A stretch of 64,000 nucleotides of DNA from Vibrio coralliirubri (GCF_024347375.1 NZ_AP025470.1:2604001-2668000), one strand, 5' to 3'; positions 1 to 7,967 are shown, counted from the first letter of the stretch. A program made the numbers and translations. Notes: a model not told the origin generated them from the letters alone.

Positions 1-1654
1 GAATACGTTTCTTCATATACAGAAATGTATCCGCAAGCGCCTCATCATCAGCAAGCTGCTTAGTGTTAAGCCTGCGTACTTTTTGTATGCGCTCATGTTC
101 AAAAAGGGACAGTCCTTTTGTATATCCGGTGTTGTCTACCGCTGGAACTTTTATGTACATCTTTTCCGATTCTAGATAAACATGAATAGAGCTGATATCA
201 GAAGGGTCTGTTTTGGTCTTAACAAACAGCTTTTTGCCATTGTTGGACGCCCAATATTTACGGTATTCAATAAGTTCTGAGGACTGATAGTGGAGATTAT
301 GAAGCCTGATCCCTGCTACTCCAATGGTTCTGTGTCTAAGCAAACCTAGCTCAACTCTCAACTGCTCCTTCTCAACACCACTGTAGTAAGAGGGAGTCCA
401 TTCCGATTGATTCCACTTGTGGTATGGAATGTCACGTTCTCTTGAATCAGGTGCCATATGGTAATAGTCGACAATCCACTTATGAAGTAGCTCAAGAAAC
501 ACGGAAACTCTAACCACCGCATCCTTCTTTGGGTTGTAATCTTGTAGCTGAGTAGGATTGGTGAACGTTTTTCCAGGCAGTGCGTTCACTAACCCTTTGT
601 TCATCTGATCAAACAGCTTTTCGATCCCTGACTTTCGCCAAGGTTTAGCAGCTTGACTGTATTGGATATCAGACACTAGAGGCCGTAACGAATCTTCTAA
701 GCTTTGGCTCCAAAACTCGGCACCATTGTCGACAACTAAACAGTCAATCTTACCGTGGCAAGGCCATTCATTATCAATAGATGGATATCTTTGCTTTACC
801 CAACTCTTATCTAGCAGCGAGTTCAATAACGCCTTCCTCACAGAATCAAAACTAGGCTCTCTAAAGTTGATACTGCACCCAACGATACATTTACTGAAGC
901 GATCATAAAGCATCGTCAGGTAGGGTCGCCCCAAAGGAATATCTAACTCATCATCAATCAGAATAACTGGAACTGGGGTATGGTCAATTTCGACATATTC
1001 CATTGGTTTTGTCGCAGCTACTTGTTGGCCAACTGCTCGAAACTTTCGATTTGCAAATCGTTTACCAAACCTTGCAATCGCGACTTCATAAGGAGGTAGA
1101 GCATGTATTCGATTATAAAAAGAGCGTTCGGCAATTGGCTTAATTTTCCCTTCGACAATCTCTCGATTTATTTGAATCACTCGACTCTTATAATATCGGT
1201 ATGCTTCTGCGACACTTAGCCGTTCGCGAGTCAGGTATACGTTCTTAATCGCCTCATTAATCAAGGCTTGTGAATCCATTTCTCCTCGGCTGTTGCCCTT
1301 ATACGTATGCTTGGGTATGAGTGCCCATGGCTCTCTACCTGCTTCAAAGTAGGATTTTTTCCAAGTTGCTAAAGTTCTCCAACTCGGGGGAGTGAGCTGT
1401 AATTCTGATTCCACGAGACTTAAGAGAGGGTTCAAGTTTTTTTCGGTCCATCCGCCTTTTAAACGCTTCTCTACGAACGCGATGATTTTGATACGACGAA
1501 TAACTTCTTGCTGTACCTTCGGTGATTGAGAGTCAATAGTCGAAGAAATTTCAATAGGTTCTTGAATTAGCTCTATTGGAAGTTGCTGAGGCTCTCCTTC
1601 TGAAGCTTCAAATTCATCAAAGAACCCAAAAATGTTATTAGAGTCCGATGGCAT
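1..1654 (-). CDS. tnsB: TnsB-like DDE transposase, partial (3' end outside window)
   Basis: Transposase subunit that binds the transposon ends and joins the 3' ends to target DNA, working with TnsA. Translation from the ATG at 1654 stays open for 551 codons to the window edge. A retroviral-integrase-type DDE core is visible: D224 (in VEIDHT), D309 (in VVDNGAEF) and E345 (in SGIEKLF), with 35 residues between the last two, as expected for DD35E enzymes. The start lies 2 bases after the tnsA stop, so the pair is almost certainly cotranscribed and translationally coupled. The C-terminal part that would contact TnsC is not visible. Family assignment rests on the DDE spacing plus the adjacent tnsA. 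Confidence 0.88.
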   Translation of the reverse strand, partial: MPSDSNNIFGFFDEFEASEGEPQQLPIELIQEPIEISSTIDSQSPKVQQEVIRRIKIIAFVEKRLKGGWTEKNLNPLLSLVESELQLTPPSWRTLATWKKSYFEAGREPWALIPKHTYKGNSRGEMDSQALINEAIKNVYLTRERLSVAEAYRYYKSRVIQINREIVEGKIKPIAERSFYNRIHALPPYEVAIARFGKRFANRKFRAVGQQVAATKPMEYVEIDHTPVPVILIDDELDIPLGRPYLTMLYDRFSKCIVGCSINFREPSFDSVRKALLNSLLDKSWVKQRYPSIDNEWPCHGKIDCLVVDNGAEFWSQSLEDSLRPLVSDIQYSQAAKPWRKSGIEKLFDQMNKGLVNALPGKTFTNPTQLQDYNPKKDAVVRVSVFLELLHKWIVDYYHMAPDSRERDIPYHKWNQSEWTPSYYSGVEKEQLRVELGLLRHRTIGVAGIRLHNLHYQSSELIEYRKYWASNNGKKLFVKTKTDPSDISSIHVYLESEKMYIKVPAVDNTGYTKGLSLFEHERIQKVRRLNTKQLADDEALADTFLYMKKRI

Positions 1655-1656
1655 GG

Positions 1657-2280
1657 TTAACACCAAACGTAAGTTTCGAGACCAAACCCAATACCGTTTA
1701 GGTCTGTTTTAACTTGCCCCGAAGAGATCCAAGGTAGAGTAGAAATAAGTGTGTCCTGCTCCGATAAACCGAAATACAAAGACACCTCTTGTAACTTCAC
1801 CATTTGTTTCCGTTGAATAAACGCCAACACTAACTTTTGAAACTCAGTCACTGTCCGCAATCCTGAGTAACGGTGTAGTAGCTTGAAGTTATCTAAAGTT
1901 GGTCCCATTCTAATTTGCTTCTCAGTAACTAAAACCAAGCGTCTGTTAAACTCATTTAACGCAACTCTTTGTTTCTCTTCAAATCTATTCCTGAAATCAG
2001 GTTTGAGAATCTGACTAGAGTGTTTTACTTCGAAGAGGGTTGACTGCTCGTTGTGATCCGCTACTAAAAAGTCTGGGGTATATCGGCACTTACGATTATT
2101 GAATTGATAGTGGAAGCCAAAAGGTTGAGAGGTAAAACTTTTAACATTTGCGTTATATTCGAGGTGAAAACAGAAATCGAACTCCAAAATAGAGAGTGTG
2201 CGAACAACCGCATCATTCTTCAAGCTCATGAACTTACAGATGTTGTGTACGTGAGATGATTTCTTGGTTTGGTCGAACAT
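1657..2280 (-). CDS. tnsA: TnsA-like transposon endonuclease
   Basis: Restriction-endonuclease-like subunit that cuts the 5' strand at transposon ends, allowing cut-and-paste movement with TnsB. The 207-residue protein shows the TnsA catalytic pattern: an acidic residue at E41 (HLEYN), D70 in RYTPDF, then E84 and K86 in LFEVK. It is somewhat shorter than E. coli Tn7 TnsA (about 270 residues) and similar in size to TnsA of Vibrio type I-F3 elements (from memory). It is the gene closest to the transposon end and is followed 2 bases later by tnsB. The ribosome binding site before the ATG at 2280 is weak; an inverted repeat lies just upstream and may control the operon. Confidence 0.88.
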   Translation of the reverse strand: MFDQTKKSSHVHNICKFMSLKNDAVVRTLSILEFDFCFHLEYNANVKSFTSQPFGFHYQFNNRKCRYTPDFLVADHNEQSTLFEVKHSSQILKPDFRNRFEEKQRVALNEFNRRLVLVTEKQIRMGPTLDNFKLLHRYSGLRTVTEFQKLVLAFIQRKQMVKLQEVSLYFGLSEQDTLISTLPWISSGQVKTDLNGIGFGLETYVWC

Positions 2281-2291
2281 AGCAAAATCAC

Positions 2292-2315
2292 TTTTGTTGT
2301 AAACCTACAACAAAA
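2292..2315. promoter_or_regulatory. Perfect 10-bp inverted repeat upstream of tnsA
   Basis: TTTTGTTGTA, four bases (AACC), then TACAACAAAA. It lies 12 bases upstream of the tnsA start and inside the transposon. The form suggests an operator for a dimeric repressor, for example an element-encoded Xre-type regulator (inference). A weak stem without a U-run makes it a poor terminator. Confidence 0.5.
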
Positions 2316-2323
2316 AAATAGAC

Positions 2324-2364
2324 TATGAAAACTTATGGTGCAAATATGAAGACTTATGATGCAG
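2324..2364. repeat. Two 20-bp direct repeats, probable TnsB binding sites
   Basis: Two near-identical copies, 2324-2343 and 2345-2364, repeat every 21 bp: TATGAARACTTATGRTGCAR. On the opposite strand each contains CATAAGT, resembling the CCATAAATTGAT-type sites in the ends of I-F3 elements (from memory). Multiple 20-bp TnsB sites near each end are typical of Tn7-like elements. A third, degenerate site (CGCATAAATTGCAG on the minus strand) appears to run into the terminus at 2395. Confidence 0.6.
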
Positions 2365-2409
2365 AAATGAAGAAAGCCTGCAATTTATGCGAACATATAT
2401 TGCAGGCTT
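2364..2409 (-). terminator. ffs terminator spanning the transposon junction
   Basis: Downstream of ffs on the minus strand, an 11-bp stem AAGCCTGCAAT / ATTGCAGGCTT (2399-2409 and 2374-2384) is followed by a T-rich run TTCTTCATTTC. The loop (2385-2398) holds the proposed transposon terminus at 2395, so the 5' half of the stem is chromosomal and the 3' half with the T-run belongs to the element. Confidence 0.65.
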
Positions 2410-2415
2410 CAATAT

Positions 2416-2521
2416 GGGTGGGAACCCAGCCACATCCCGGCACACAAGTCACTCGCTGCGGCTGCTCCCTTCCAGGCCTGACCGAGTTCACGAGCTATTG
2501 TTGCGGGAGGACCAGGCCCCC
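2416..2521 (-). ncRNA. ffs: Signal recognition particle 4.5S RNA
   Basis: Small SRP RNA that binds Ffh and targets nascent inner membrane proteins. The minus strand carries the conserved domain IV core GGTCAGGCCTGGAAGG followed by GAGCAGCC, differing from E. coli by a few bases, and the conserved TGTGCCGGGATG. The 5' GGGGGCCTGG pairs with the 3' CTGGGTTCCC through Watson-Crick and G-U pairs, which closes the rod. The expected size (about 106-114 nt) and the neighbouring atl, ybaY and tesB match the E. coli ffs locus. Ends are set by the terminal helix and may be off by a few bases. Confidence 0.93.
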
Positions 2522-2523
2522 AT

Positions 2524-2552
2524 AGATTCGTTTTCTAAGAGGCTTGCCTCAA
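2524..2552 (-). promoter_or_regulatory. Possible ffs promoter
   Basis: On the minus strand TTGAGG and GAATCT are 17 bases apart, with the -10-like box ending 3 nt before the first G of ffs (slightly close). The -10 match is modest, so this is a position-based suggestion. Confidence 0.35.
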
Positions 2553-2661
2553 AGAGTGATTGGATTATTAAGCATCACAGCAACCATTGCAAGCCCTTCC
2601 ACCCTATTTTTGAACAATTGCGGTCTAAGTGCTTATCCTTTATTCAAACCACTAGAAAATC

Positions 2662-2690
2662 GCAGGTAAATTCACCATTTACCTGCATTT
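2662..2690 (-). terminator. Terminator for the membrane protein gene
   Basis: A perfect 10-bp stem GCAGGTAAAT / ATTTACCTGC with a 5-base loop, followed on the minus strand by GATTTTC. It lies just 3' of the gene ending at 2714 and separates it from ffs. Confidence 0.6.
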
Positions 2691-2713
2691 GGAAGGTTTG
2701 GATTGCTGGAGTA

Positions 2714-3457
2714 CTAAATATCGATGTCTTCGTTATCTTCTGTGCGAATGATGTAGTCTGTCATCCACGCGGTACCTAATAGACACAACCACACCACAAA
2801 GACTGGGCTTGGTACTTCGATGCTTGGAGTGATCACCAGAGCCGCAAAACCGACCGTTGGCAGTGTCCAACACAGTAGTTTATTCCAGCGGAAGGTTTTC
2901 AAGCGCGTCAGCGTTTCCATCGATGCCATGATGCCCGTTATACACAAGGCCACCAAAGCAGCATAAGGTAAATCGGCTATCCATAATGGAAGTATTAAGC
3001 CTAATGACCACCAGCTGTGTCTACTGGCTGGCTTAAGGTGATTTGCCGCCCACCAAATTACGATGATTGATAAGGTCTGAAGTGTGGTAACCCACGGGAC
3101 GCCTTCAAGCTTGCCTGCTGATTGTGTCACCATGATCCCGACCTGCAAAGTAGTCACAATCAAGCCGGAAATAATCACGACCGACAAACTACTGCGTCTT
3201 GAGAAGACCACCATCAATAGCGGGAACAGTACCCACGCACTGACAGACAGCGTGATAGGCTGCAAAGGAAGGGTTAGACCATAAGTGGTCATGGCAGCAA
3301 GCAAAGCTAATCCTGCTATGCCTCCCTGCGGTAAAATCCATAATGCAGGAATGACCATTGCAAGCACCGGGATATCTCCCTCACTTAAACTGATTGCTCT
3401 CGCGCAAACAACCGCTAATAATGTGGTGATCAAGAACTGAAACGTTGTAAATACCAT
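2714..3457 (-). CDS. Hypothetical multi-pass inner membrane protein
   Basis: The 247-residue product is almost wholly hydrophobic, with roughly seven or eight predicted membrane segments starting at the N terminus (FLITTLLAVVCARAI) and a short acidic, probably cytoplasmic C-terminal tail (TEDNEDIDI). No catalytic motif or named family is recognised. It stands alone between ffs and the divergent atl, with its own terminator at 2662-2690. The start at 3457 has an acceptable purine-rich upstream sequence (GAGAGGG). It may be a lineage-specific Vibrio protein inserted into the otherwise conserved ffs-atl neighbourhood. Confidence 0.75.
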   Translation of the reverse strand: MVFTTFQFLITTLLAVVCARAISLSEGDIPVLAMVIPALWILPQGGIAGLALLAAMTTYGLTLPLQPITLSVSAWVLFPLLMVVFSRRSSLSVVIISGLIVTTLQVGIMVTQSAGKLEGVPWVTTLQTLSIIVIWWAANHLKPASRHSWWSLGLILPLWIADLPYAALVALCITGIMASMETLTRLKTFRWNKLLCWTLPTVGFAALVITPSIEVPSPVFVVWLCLLGTAWMTDYIIRTEDNEDIDI

Positions 3458-3508
3458 AGCCCTCTCCTTCTACCGATCCGTGGTATTAATGAACTAGGAA
3501 CATTTAGT

Positions 3509-3811
3509 ATGGACCAATTTTTGAGCCAAATCTTTGCTGTGATTCACCAAATTCCATATGGGAAAGTAACAACTTATGGAGACATAGCACGTTTTTCAGG
3601 ATTTCCGGGCTATGCGCGCCATGTTGGTAAAGCGCTGGGTAACCTGCCAGAAGGTAGCAAACTGCCTTGGTATCGAGTGATAAACAGCAAGGGTGAAATA
3701 TCTTTAAAGGGTGATTCGTTCGACCGACAAAAGCAGCATTTGGTTAAAGAAGGGGTTGAGGTGAGTGATGCAGGAAAAGTTAAACTCAGAATATACAAAT
3801 GGCAGCCCTAG
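3509..3811 (+). CDS. atl: Alkyltransferase-like protein Atl (MGMT family, no active Cys)
   Basis: DNA damage recognition protein that binds O6-alkylguanine and hands it to nucleotide excision repair. The 100-residue product has the MGMT DNA-binding domain (IPYGKVTTYGDIA, then GYARHVGKAL). In the position of the MGMT active site PCHR it has P53-W54-Y55-R56, so the acceptor cysteine is replaced by tryptophan, which defines the Atl/YbaZ group. A TAGGAA motif lies 9 nt before the ATG. The ffs-atl-ybaY-tesB order equals the E. coli ffs-ybaZ-ybaY-tesB order. Confidence 0.92.
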   Translation: MDQFLSQIFAVIHQIPYGKVTTYGDIARFSGFPGYARHVGKALGNLPEGSKLPWYRVINSKGEISLKGDSFDRQKQHLVKEGVEVSDAGKVKLRIYKWQP

Positions 3812-3886
3812 AGCTGCCACTAATCGCTGATTCAACTGGCTAAGTTAAGCCAATCAAGATGCCTTAACAGTGGCATCGATTTCTGA

Positions 3887-4327
3887 TTAACGAACACCAA
3901 CCAAACGTAGGTCTGCTTGCTGTGTATTTTCTACATCAGTAATTACTGACTTAATAGTATCAGTAGTGAAACGCAGTTTACCGTCAACATGAATCGATGC
4001 GCGCATGTTGTAACGGTGGTTAGTTTTAATTTTGTCGTTGTCGTAGCTTAGCTCGAATGCGAACGGTACTTGCTTACCGTCTGTGGTGAACTCTTGAGTT
4101 GCGATAACCGTCGATGGTGCGTCAGCCAGTGAGATATCTTCTAGCGTAACGGTAACTACTGCATTCTCTGGCAATGCAATTCTTTCACGGTAGCTTACTG
4201 TTCCTGAAATCACTTGAGTGTTCTCTGCAACCACTTCTTGAGAAGCGTTCGTTTCTGATGTTGCTTGGCAACCAACAAGTAGGCCAAACGATACTAAAGA
4301 CGTAATAAGAATTAGAGCCTTTTTCAT
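3887..4327 (-). CDS. ybaY: YbaY family lipoprotein
   Basis: Predicted lipoprotein of the YbaY/YscW-like family. The ATG at 4327 gives 146 residues beginning MKKALILITS, with a hydrophobic signal and lipobox LVGC, so Cys20 would be lipidated. The mature part is beta-rich and contains the family pattern VSYRERIALPENAVVTVTL. A TTG two codons upstream is open but less likely; AGAGA is 8 nt before the ATG. It sits between atl and tesB as in E. coli. The molecular function is not known. Confidence 0.85.
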   Translation of the reverse strand: MKKALILITSLVSFGLLVGCQATSETNASQEVVAENTQVISGTVSYRERIALPENAVVTVTLEDISLADAPSTVIATQEFTTDGKQVPFAFELSYDNDKIKTNHRYNMRASIHVDGKLRFTTDTIKSVITDVENTQQADLRLVGVR

Positions 4328-4495
4328 ATTCAATTTCTCTCAACATGTTTGCCGGACTCGGCAAATCTACTCACCAATTATAAGAGAGCTTTCATATTCT
4401 GTCTTGAAACCCTATGATTTATTGACAGATATCTGACTAAGCGAAATGATTAACACCATAATCTGACACCCATTTTACGAAGAGGAATGCTGGCG

Positions 4496-5356
4496 ATGAG
4501 TCAACCTTTACAAGAATTACTAAGTTTACTTCAGCTAGAAAAACTGGAAGAAGGTTTATTCCGTGGGCAAAGTGAGAACCTAGGCCTACCACAGGTATAC
4601 GGCGGTCAGGTATTGGGACAAGCGCTTTCTGCTGCTCGTTATACCGTTCAAGACGACCGTAGTGTTCACTCGTTCCACAGTTATTTTCTGTTTCCCGGCG
4701 ACCCTGAAAAGCCAATCATTTACGATGTTGAGAACCTACGAGATGGACGCAGCTTTAGCACGCGCCGTGTGAAAGCGATTCAAAATGGCCGCCCTATTTT
4801 CTACCTCACTGCTTCTTATCATGGCGATGCGCCAGGGTTTGAGCACCAGATTTCAATGCCTGATATTCCTGGACCAGAGAACTTTGCCTCAGAAACTGAA
4901 TTAGCGAGCCACATTGCGGAATTCTTGCCTGAGAAACTGCGCAAAACCTTCTGTGGCGAAAAGCCGATTGAAATGCGCCCGGTGACGGTGGTAAACCCAC
5001 TGAAACCTAAGAAGACGGAAGCGAAACAGTACCTTTGGGTAAGAGCGAATGGCGCGATGCCAGACAACCAACTGATCCACCAATACCTGCTTGCCTATGC
5101 ATCGGATTGGGGATTCTTGGTTACGGCGCTTCACCCTCATGAAGTCTCTATCATGACGCCAAATTTCCAAGTCGCGACGATTGACCATTCAATCTGGTTC
5201 CATCGCCCATTCAAGATGGATGAATGGCTGCTTTATGCGATTGAAAGCCCAACGGCAGCGAACACTCGCGGCCTAGTTAGAGGCGAGATCTTCAACCAGA
5301 AAGGTGAGCTGGTAGCGACAGCAGTACAAGAAGGTGTGATGCGTTTTACTAAATAG
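4496..5356 (+). CDS. tesB: Acyl-CoA thioesterase II
   Basis: Hydrolyses medium- and long-chain acyl-CoA to free fatty acid and CoA. The protein is a double hot-dog and aligns without obvious gaps to E. coli TesB. The catalytic residues known from E. coli are visible: Asp in YASDWGF, Thr in VATIDHS and Gln in AVQEGVMR. I chose the ATG at 4496 rather than 4487 because the GAGGA ribosome binding site is then correctly placed and the product has 286 residues, the E. coli length. It is followed by a terminator. Confidence 0.95.
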   Translation: MSQPLQELLSLLQLEKLEEGLFRGQSENLGLPQVYGGQVLGQALSAARYTVQDDRSVHSFHSYFLFPGDPEKPIIYDVENLRDGRSFSTRRVKAIQNGRPIFYLTASYHGDAPGFEHQISMPDIPGPENFASETELASHIAEFLPEKLRKTFCGEKPIEMRPVTVVNPLKPKKTEAKQYLWVRANGAMPDNQLIHQYLLAYASDWGFLVTALHPHEVSIMTPNFQVATIDHSIWFHRPFKMDEWLLYAIESPTAANTRGLVRGEIFNQKGELVATAVQEGVMRFTK

Positions 5357-5412
5357 CGCTCAAATAAATAGCGGATAAACGCTTCTTACAAGCCCCAAAT
5401 ACACACAAACAA

Positions 5413-5446
5413 AAAGAGGCTAGGTTTAATACCTAACCTCTTTCTT
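5413..5446. terminator. Bidirectional terminator after tesB
   Basis: Stem AAGAGGCTAGGT / ACCTAACCTCTT with one mismatch and a TTAAT loop, followed by TTTCTTT. It lies between the convergent tesB and the gene ending at 5490. Confidence 0.8.
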
Positions 5447-5489
5447 TAATGACGCTTAAGAAAACTCGTCACGCAATAATCAATAAAAC

Positions 5490-6155
5490 CTATTCAACTT
5501 CTAACGTTGGCTCAAACTCGCCTTGAACTCGCGTTTTAATGCCATCACCTGCGTCTCGTAGAAGGTTAAATGGCGATAACACTACGCCTTTCACCGCGCC
5601 CTCTGCGGCTCCCTGAGCGAGTTCCTTACTCTTATCAGCTAACAAATTAGCTTGCGCCAAAATACCTGGGACTTCCGCTCGTAGCATTTCAGATTCAGTG
5701 ACGATGACAGGAATAGACTGTTCGCGGTAAGACTTACTTTCAGCGAGCATAGGTGGCATTACGTCTACGCGGTATCTCTTTAATTCCGTTAATGTAGGAG
5801 GAATAACATCGGTTCTTACCTGCTCGACTTCCGTTCGAACATTTTTGACTTCATCTAATATCGCAGGGATTTTGTTGTCGACCGAGGCTACGGTTTGATT
5901 CACGTCATCGATCGTCTTTCTAACTTCTTCGACAGTGTTTAACACCTGAGGAGCAAGATCGCTGACATGTTCAGCAAGCGCTAATAGCTCTTCTACTTTA
6001 AGGCCTTTGGTGAGGCCCGATATGTCTTCGATAACCTGCGGGTAAGTATCAACGATTTCACCGACTTTATTAGTCAATGAGTAGATGGTGTAACCCAAGT
6101 AAAAAATGGCGACCGCCAATACCAACTGGATAGCGGTAGATACTTTTGCAAACAT
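5490..6155 (-). CDS. Hypothetical membrane-anchored coiled-coil protein
   Basis: Unrecognised 221-residue protein. An N-terminal membrane anchor (about residues 7-26, IQLVLAVAIFYLGYTIYSL) is followed by a long helical region. From about residue 115 there is a 15-residue repeat with a proline pair or proline at its head: VIPPTLTELKRYR, VMPPMLAESKSYR, SIPVIVTESEMLR, then VPGILAQANLL. Such a layout suggests an extended helical stalk on the periplasmic or cytoplasmic face. The last 40 residues are less repetitive. It is a single-gene unit between tesB and decR. Confidence 0.75.
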   Translation of the reverse strand: MFAKVSTAIQLVLAVAIFYLGYTIYSLTNKVGEIVDTYPQVIEDISGLTKGLKVEELLALAEHVSDLAPQVLNTVEEVRKTIDDVNQTVASVDNKIPAILDEVKNVRTEVEQVRTDVIPPTLTELKRYRVDVMPPMLAESKSYREQSIPVIVTESEMLRAEVPGILAQANLLADKSKELAQGAAEGAVKGVVLSPFNLLRDAGDGIKTRVQGEFEPTLEVE

Positions 6156-6245
6156 GAATAATCCTTTTCTTTTATCGCAGAGGCGAGATCTAAACTGAGA
6201 CGATAGTTAAACTGAAGCGATAGTTAGCGTATTACTAGGCGCAGC

Positions 6246-6719
6246 TTAAAGCGGCAATGCTGTCGTGTACTTCAATGGTTCCATCGCAAACGTCGAGGTC
6301 ACATTAGAGATACCATCAATGCTATTCACCAAGCGCTTATAGAAATCATCAAAGCACTTCATGTCTTTAACCTGAACCTTCATCATATAATCATATTCGC
6401 CAGCCATGCGATAGAACTCCATCACTTCTGGAAATTCCGACACAGTATTCACAAAACGACCATACCACTCATGAGAATGATCACTGGTTTTCACTAATAC
6501 GAACGCAGTAAAGGAAAGATCCAGTTTTTCTGGGTTCAGAAGTGCGACTCTTTTCTCAATAATGCCGTTCTCTTCGAGGCGCTTAAGCCTTTTCCAACAA
6601 GGCGTTGTGGTGAGGTTGACCGCTTCAGAAATATCGTTCAATGACAAGGTGCTGTCTTCTTGCAGTAACCCTAATATTTTTTTATCTACGGCATCTATCA
6701 CACTTTCACCAAATCGCAT
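6246..6719 (-). CDS. decR: Lrp/AsnC family regulator DecR (YbaO)
   Basis: Transcriptional regulator of the Lrp/AsnC family. The N-terminal helix-turn-helix (residues about 10-60, with [18 protein letters not shown]) and the C-terminal RAM ligand domain ([14 protein letters not shown]) closely match E. coli DecR/YbaO, including KRLVNS and the KYTT.LP ending. In E. coli DecR activates cysteine detoxification. Here it is divergent from a PLP-dependent enzyme of the cysteine desulfhydrase type, which is the natural regulatory target. The tesB-linked location also matches the E. coli ybaO region. Confidence 0.85.
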   Translation of the reverse strand: MRFGESVIDAVDKKILGLLQEDSTLSLNDISEAVNLTTTPCWKRLKRLEENGIIEKRVALLNPEKLDLSFTAFVLVKTSDHSHEWYGRFVNTVSEFPEVMEFYRMAGEYDYMMKVQVKDMKCFDDFYKRLVNSIDGISNVTSTFAMEPLKYTTALPL

Positions 6720-6848
6720 TTAAAGAGAATAATTTTCTACAATTTAAGCAAAACAAAGCAAATATGGCAAAGTTTTTCTCTCTGATTATGGATAAATTAG
6801 AACCATACCAATTACAAAGAATTCCTACACTCGATCAGGAGAACGTTT

Positions 6849-7916
6849 ATGTGCACTGACCATCAATGGATTAACAACGCGATTCGTAAAATTGAAGCGG
6901 ACTACCAACGCTCAGCGGATACGCACCTTATCAAGCTCGATCTACCAAGTATCAAAGGCATTGATGTTTACCTTAAAGATGAAAGCACACACCCTACCGG
7001 CTCTTTAAAGCACCGTTTAGCGCGTTCTCTCTTCTTATACGCTATCTGTAACGGTTGGGTTGGCCCAGAAACAACAATCATTGAATCTTCATCGGGTAGC
7101 ACTGCGGTATCTGAAGCTTACTTTGCTCGACTACTTGGTCTACCGTTTATTGCAGTAATGCCAAAATGCACAGCGAAGAAGAAGATTGAACAGATAGAAT
7201 TCTACGGTGGCCAAGCGCATCTTGTTGACCGCTCAGATGAAATTTACGATGAGTCTCGTCGTTTAGCAGAAGAATTGAATGGTCACTACATGGATCAATT
7301 TACTTACGCTGAGCGCGCAACCGACTGGCGTGGTAACAACAACATCGCGAACTCGATTTTCAATCAAATGCAGATGGAAGATCACCCAGTTCCAGCTTGG
7401 GTAGTAATGAGCCCAGGTACTGGCGGTACTTCAGCGACTATTGGCCGTTTCATTCGCTACCAACAACATGAAACTAAGCTTTGTGTTGTCGACCCTGAGA
7501 ACTCTGTATTCCACGAATACTTCCAAACAGGTAATGCGAATGTGAAAGGCAGTACATTCAGCAAAATTGAAGGCATTGGTCGCCCACGAGCAGAACCAAG
7601 CTTCATTCCTGGTGTGGTTGACGAAATGCGTAAAATTCCAGACGCAGCAAGTATCGCAACGACACATTGGTTATCTGACATTCTTGGCCGTAAGGTTGGC
7701 GCATCAACCGGTACTAACATGTACGGTGTGCTTCAGCTAGCCAGTGAAATGAAAGCACGTGGAGAAACAGGTTCTATCGTGACTTTACTGTGTGACAGCG
7801 GTGAGCGTTACCTAGACACTTACTTCAATGACGAGTGGGTAAATCTCAATATCGGTGACCTACAACCTTATGCTGCGAAGCTAGAAGCTTTCTCGCAAAC
7901 GGGTGAGTTGGCTTAA
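6849..7916 (+). CDS. PLP-dependent cysteine desulfhydrase-like enzyme (Cds1/CBS fold II)
   Basis: Fold type II PLP enzyme of the cysteine synthase superfamily, probably degrading L-cysteine to pyruvate, ammonia and sulfide. The PLP lysine is K54 in TGSLKHR; the substrate loop SSSGSTA, the phosphate-binding loop PGTGGTSAT and the C-terminal CDSGERY serine that contacts the pyridine nitrogen are all present. The 355-residue length fits Cds1-type proteins. GGAG lies 7 nt before the ATG. Divergent decR supports a cysteine-detoxification role. Other members make cysteine or related amino acids, so the exact reaction is inferred. Confidence 0.72.
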   Translation: MCTDHQWINNAIRKIEADYQRSADTHLIKLDLPSIKGIDVYLKDESTHPTGSLKHRLARSLFLYAICNGWVGPETTIIESSSGSTAVSEAYFARLLGLPFIAVMPKCTAKKKIEQIEFYGGQAHLVDRSDEIYDESRRLAEELNGHYMDQFTYAERATDWRGNNNIANSIFNQMQMEDHPVPAWVVMSPGTGGTSATIGRFIRYQQHETKLCVVDPENSVFHEYFQTGNANVKGSTFSKIEGIGRPRAEPSFIPGVVDEMRKIPDAASIATTHWLSDILGRKVGASTGTNMYGVLQLASEMKARGETGSIVTLLCDSGERYLDTYFNDEWVNLNIGDLQPYAAKLEAFSQTGELA

Positions 7917-7941
7917 GTTCAAAACCGATAGTTCGAAATAG

Positions 7942-7967
7942 AAAAGAGCCCTTGATGGGCTCTTTTT
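7942..7967. terminator. Terminator after the cysteine desulfhydrase-like gene
   Basis: AAAGAGCCC / GGGCTCTTT stem with a short loop and T5 on the plus strand; A-rich on the other side, so it can also serve the convergent DUF1244 gene. Confidence 0.85.

Larger units (their letters stand above)
1..2395 (-). mobile_element. Tn7-like transposon, tnsA-proximal end (partial)
   Basis: One end of a Tn7-like transposon. It carries tnsA and tnsB reading away from the end, then a terminal region with TnsB-site-like repeats. The proposed terminus is the ACA at 2393-2395 (TGT reading into the element), which is the usual Tn7-family terminal triplet. The element lies immediately 3' of ffs, a known attachment site of type I-F3 CRISPR-associated Tn7-like transposons. 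The rest of the element (tnsC, tniQ, any cas genes, cargo, other end) is beyond the left window edge, so the CAST identity is inference. Confidence 0.8.

Noticed and set aside
726..908. 60-codon plus-strand ORF
   Set aside because: Antisense to the tnsB catalytic core, which has the DDE triad.
2387..2779. 130-codon plus-strand ORF (and a 66-codon one at 2325-2525)
   Set aside because: They run across the ffs RNA gene, the transposon end and a terminator. No ribosome binding site and no protein-like composition.
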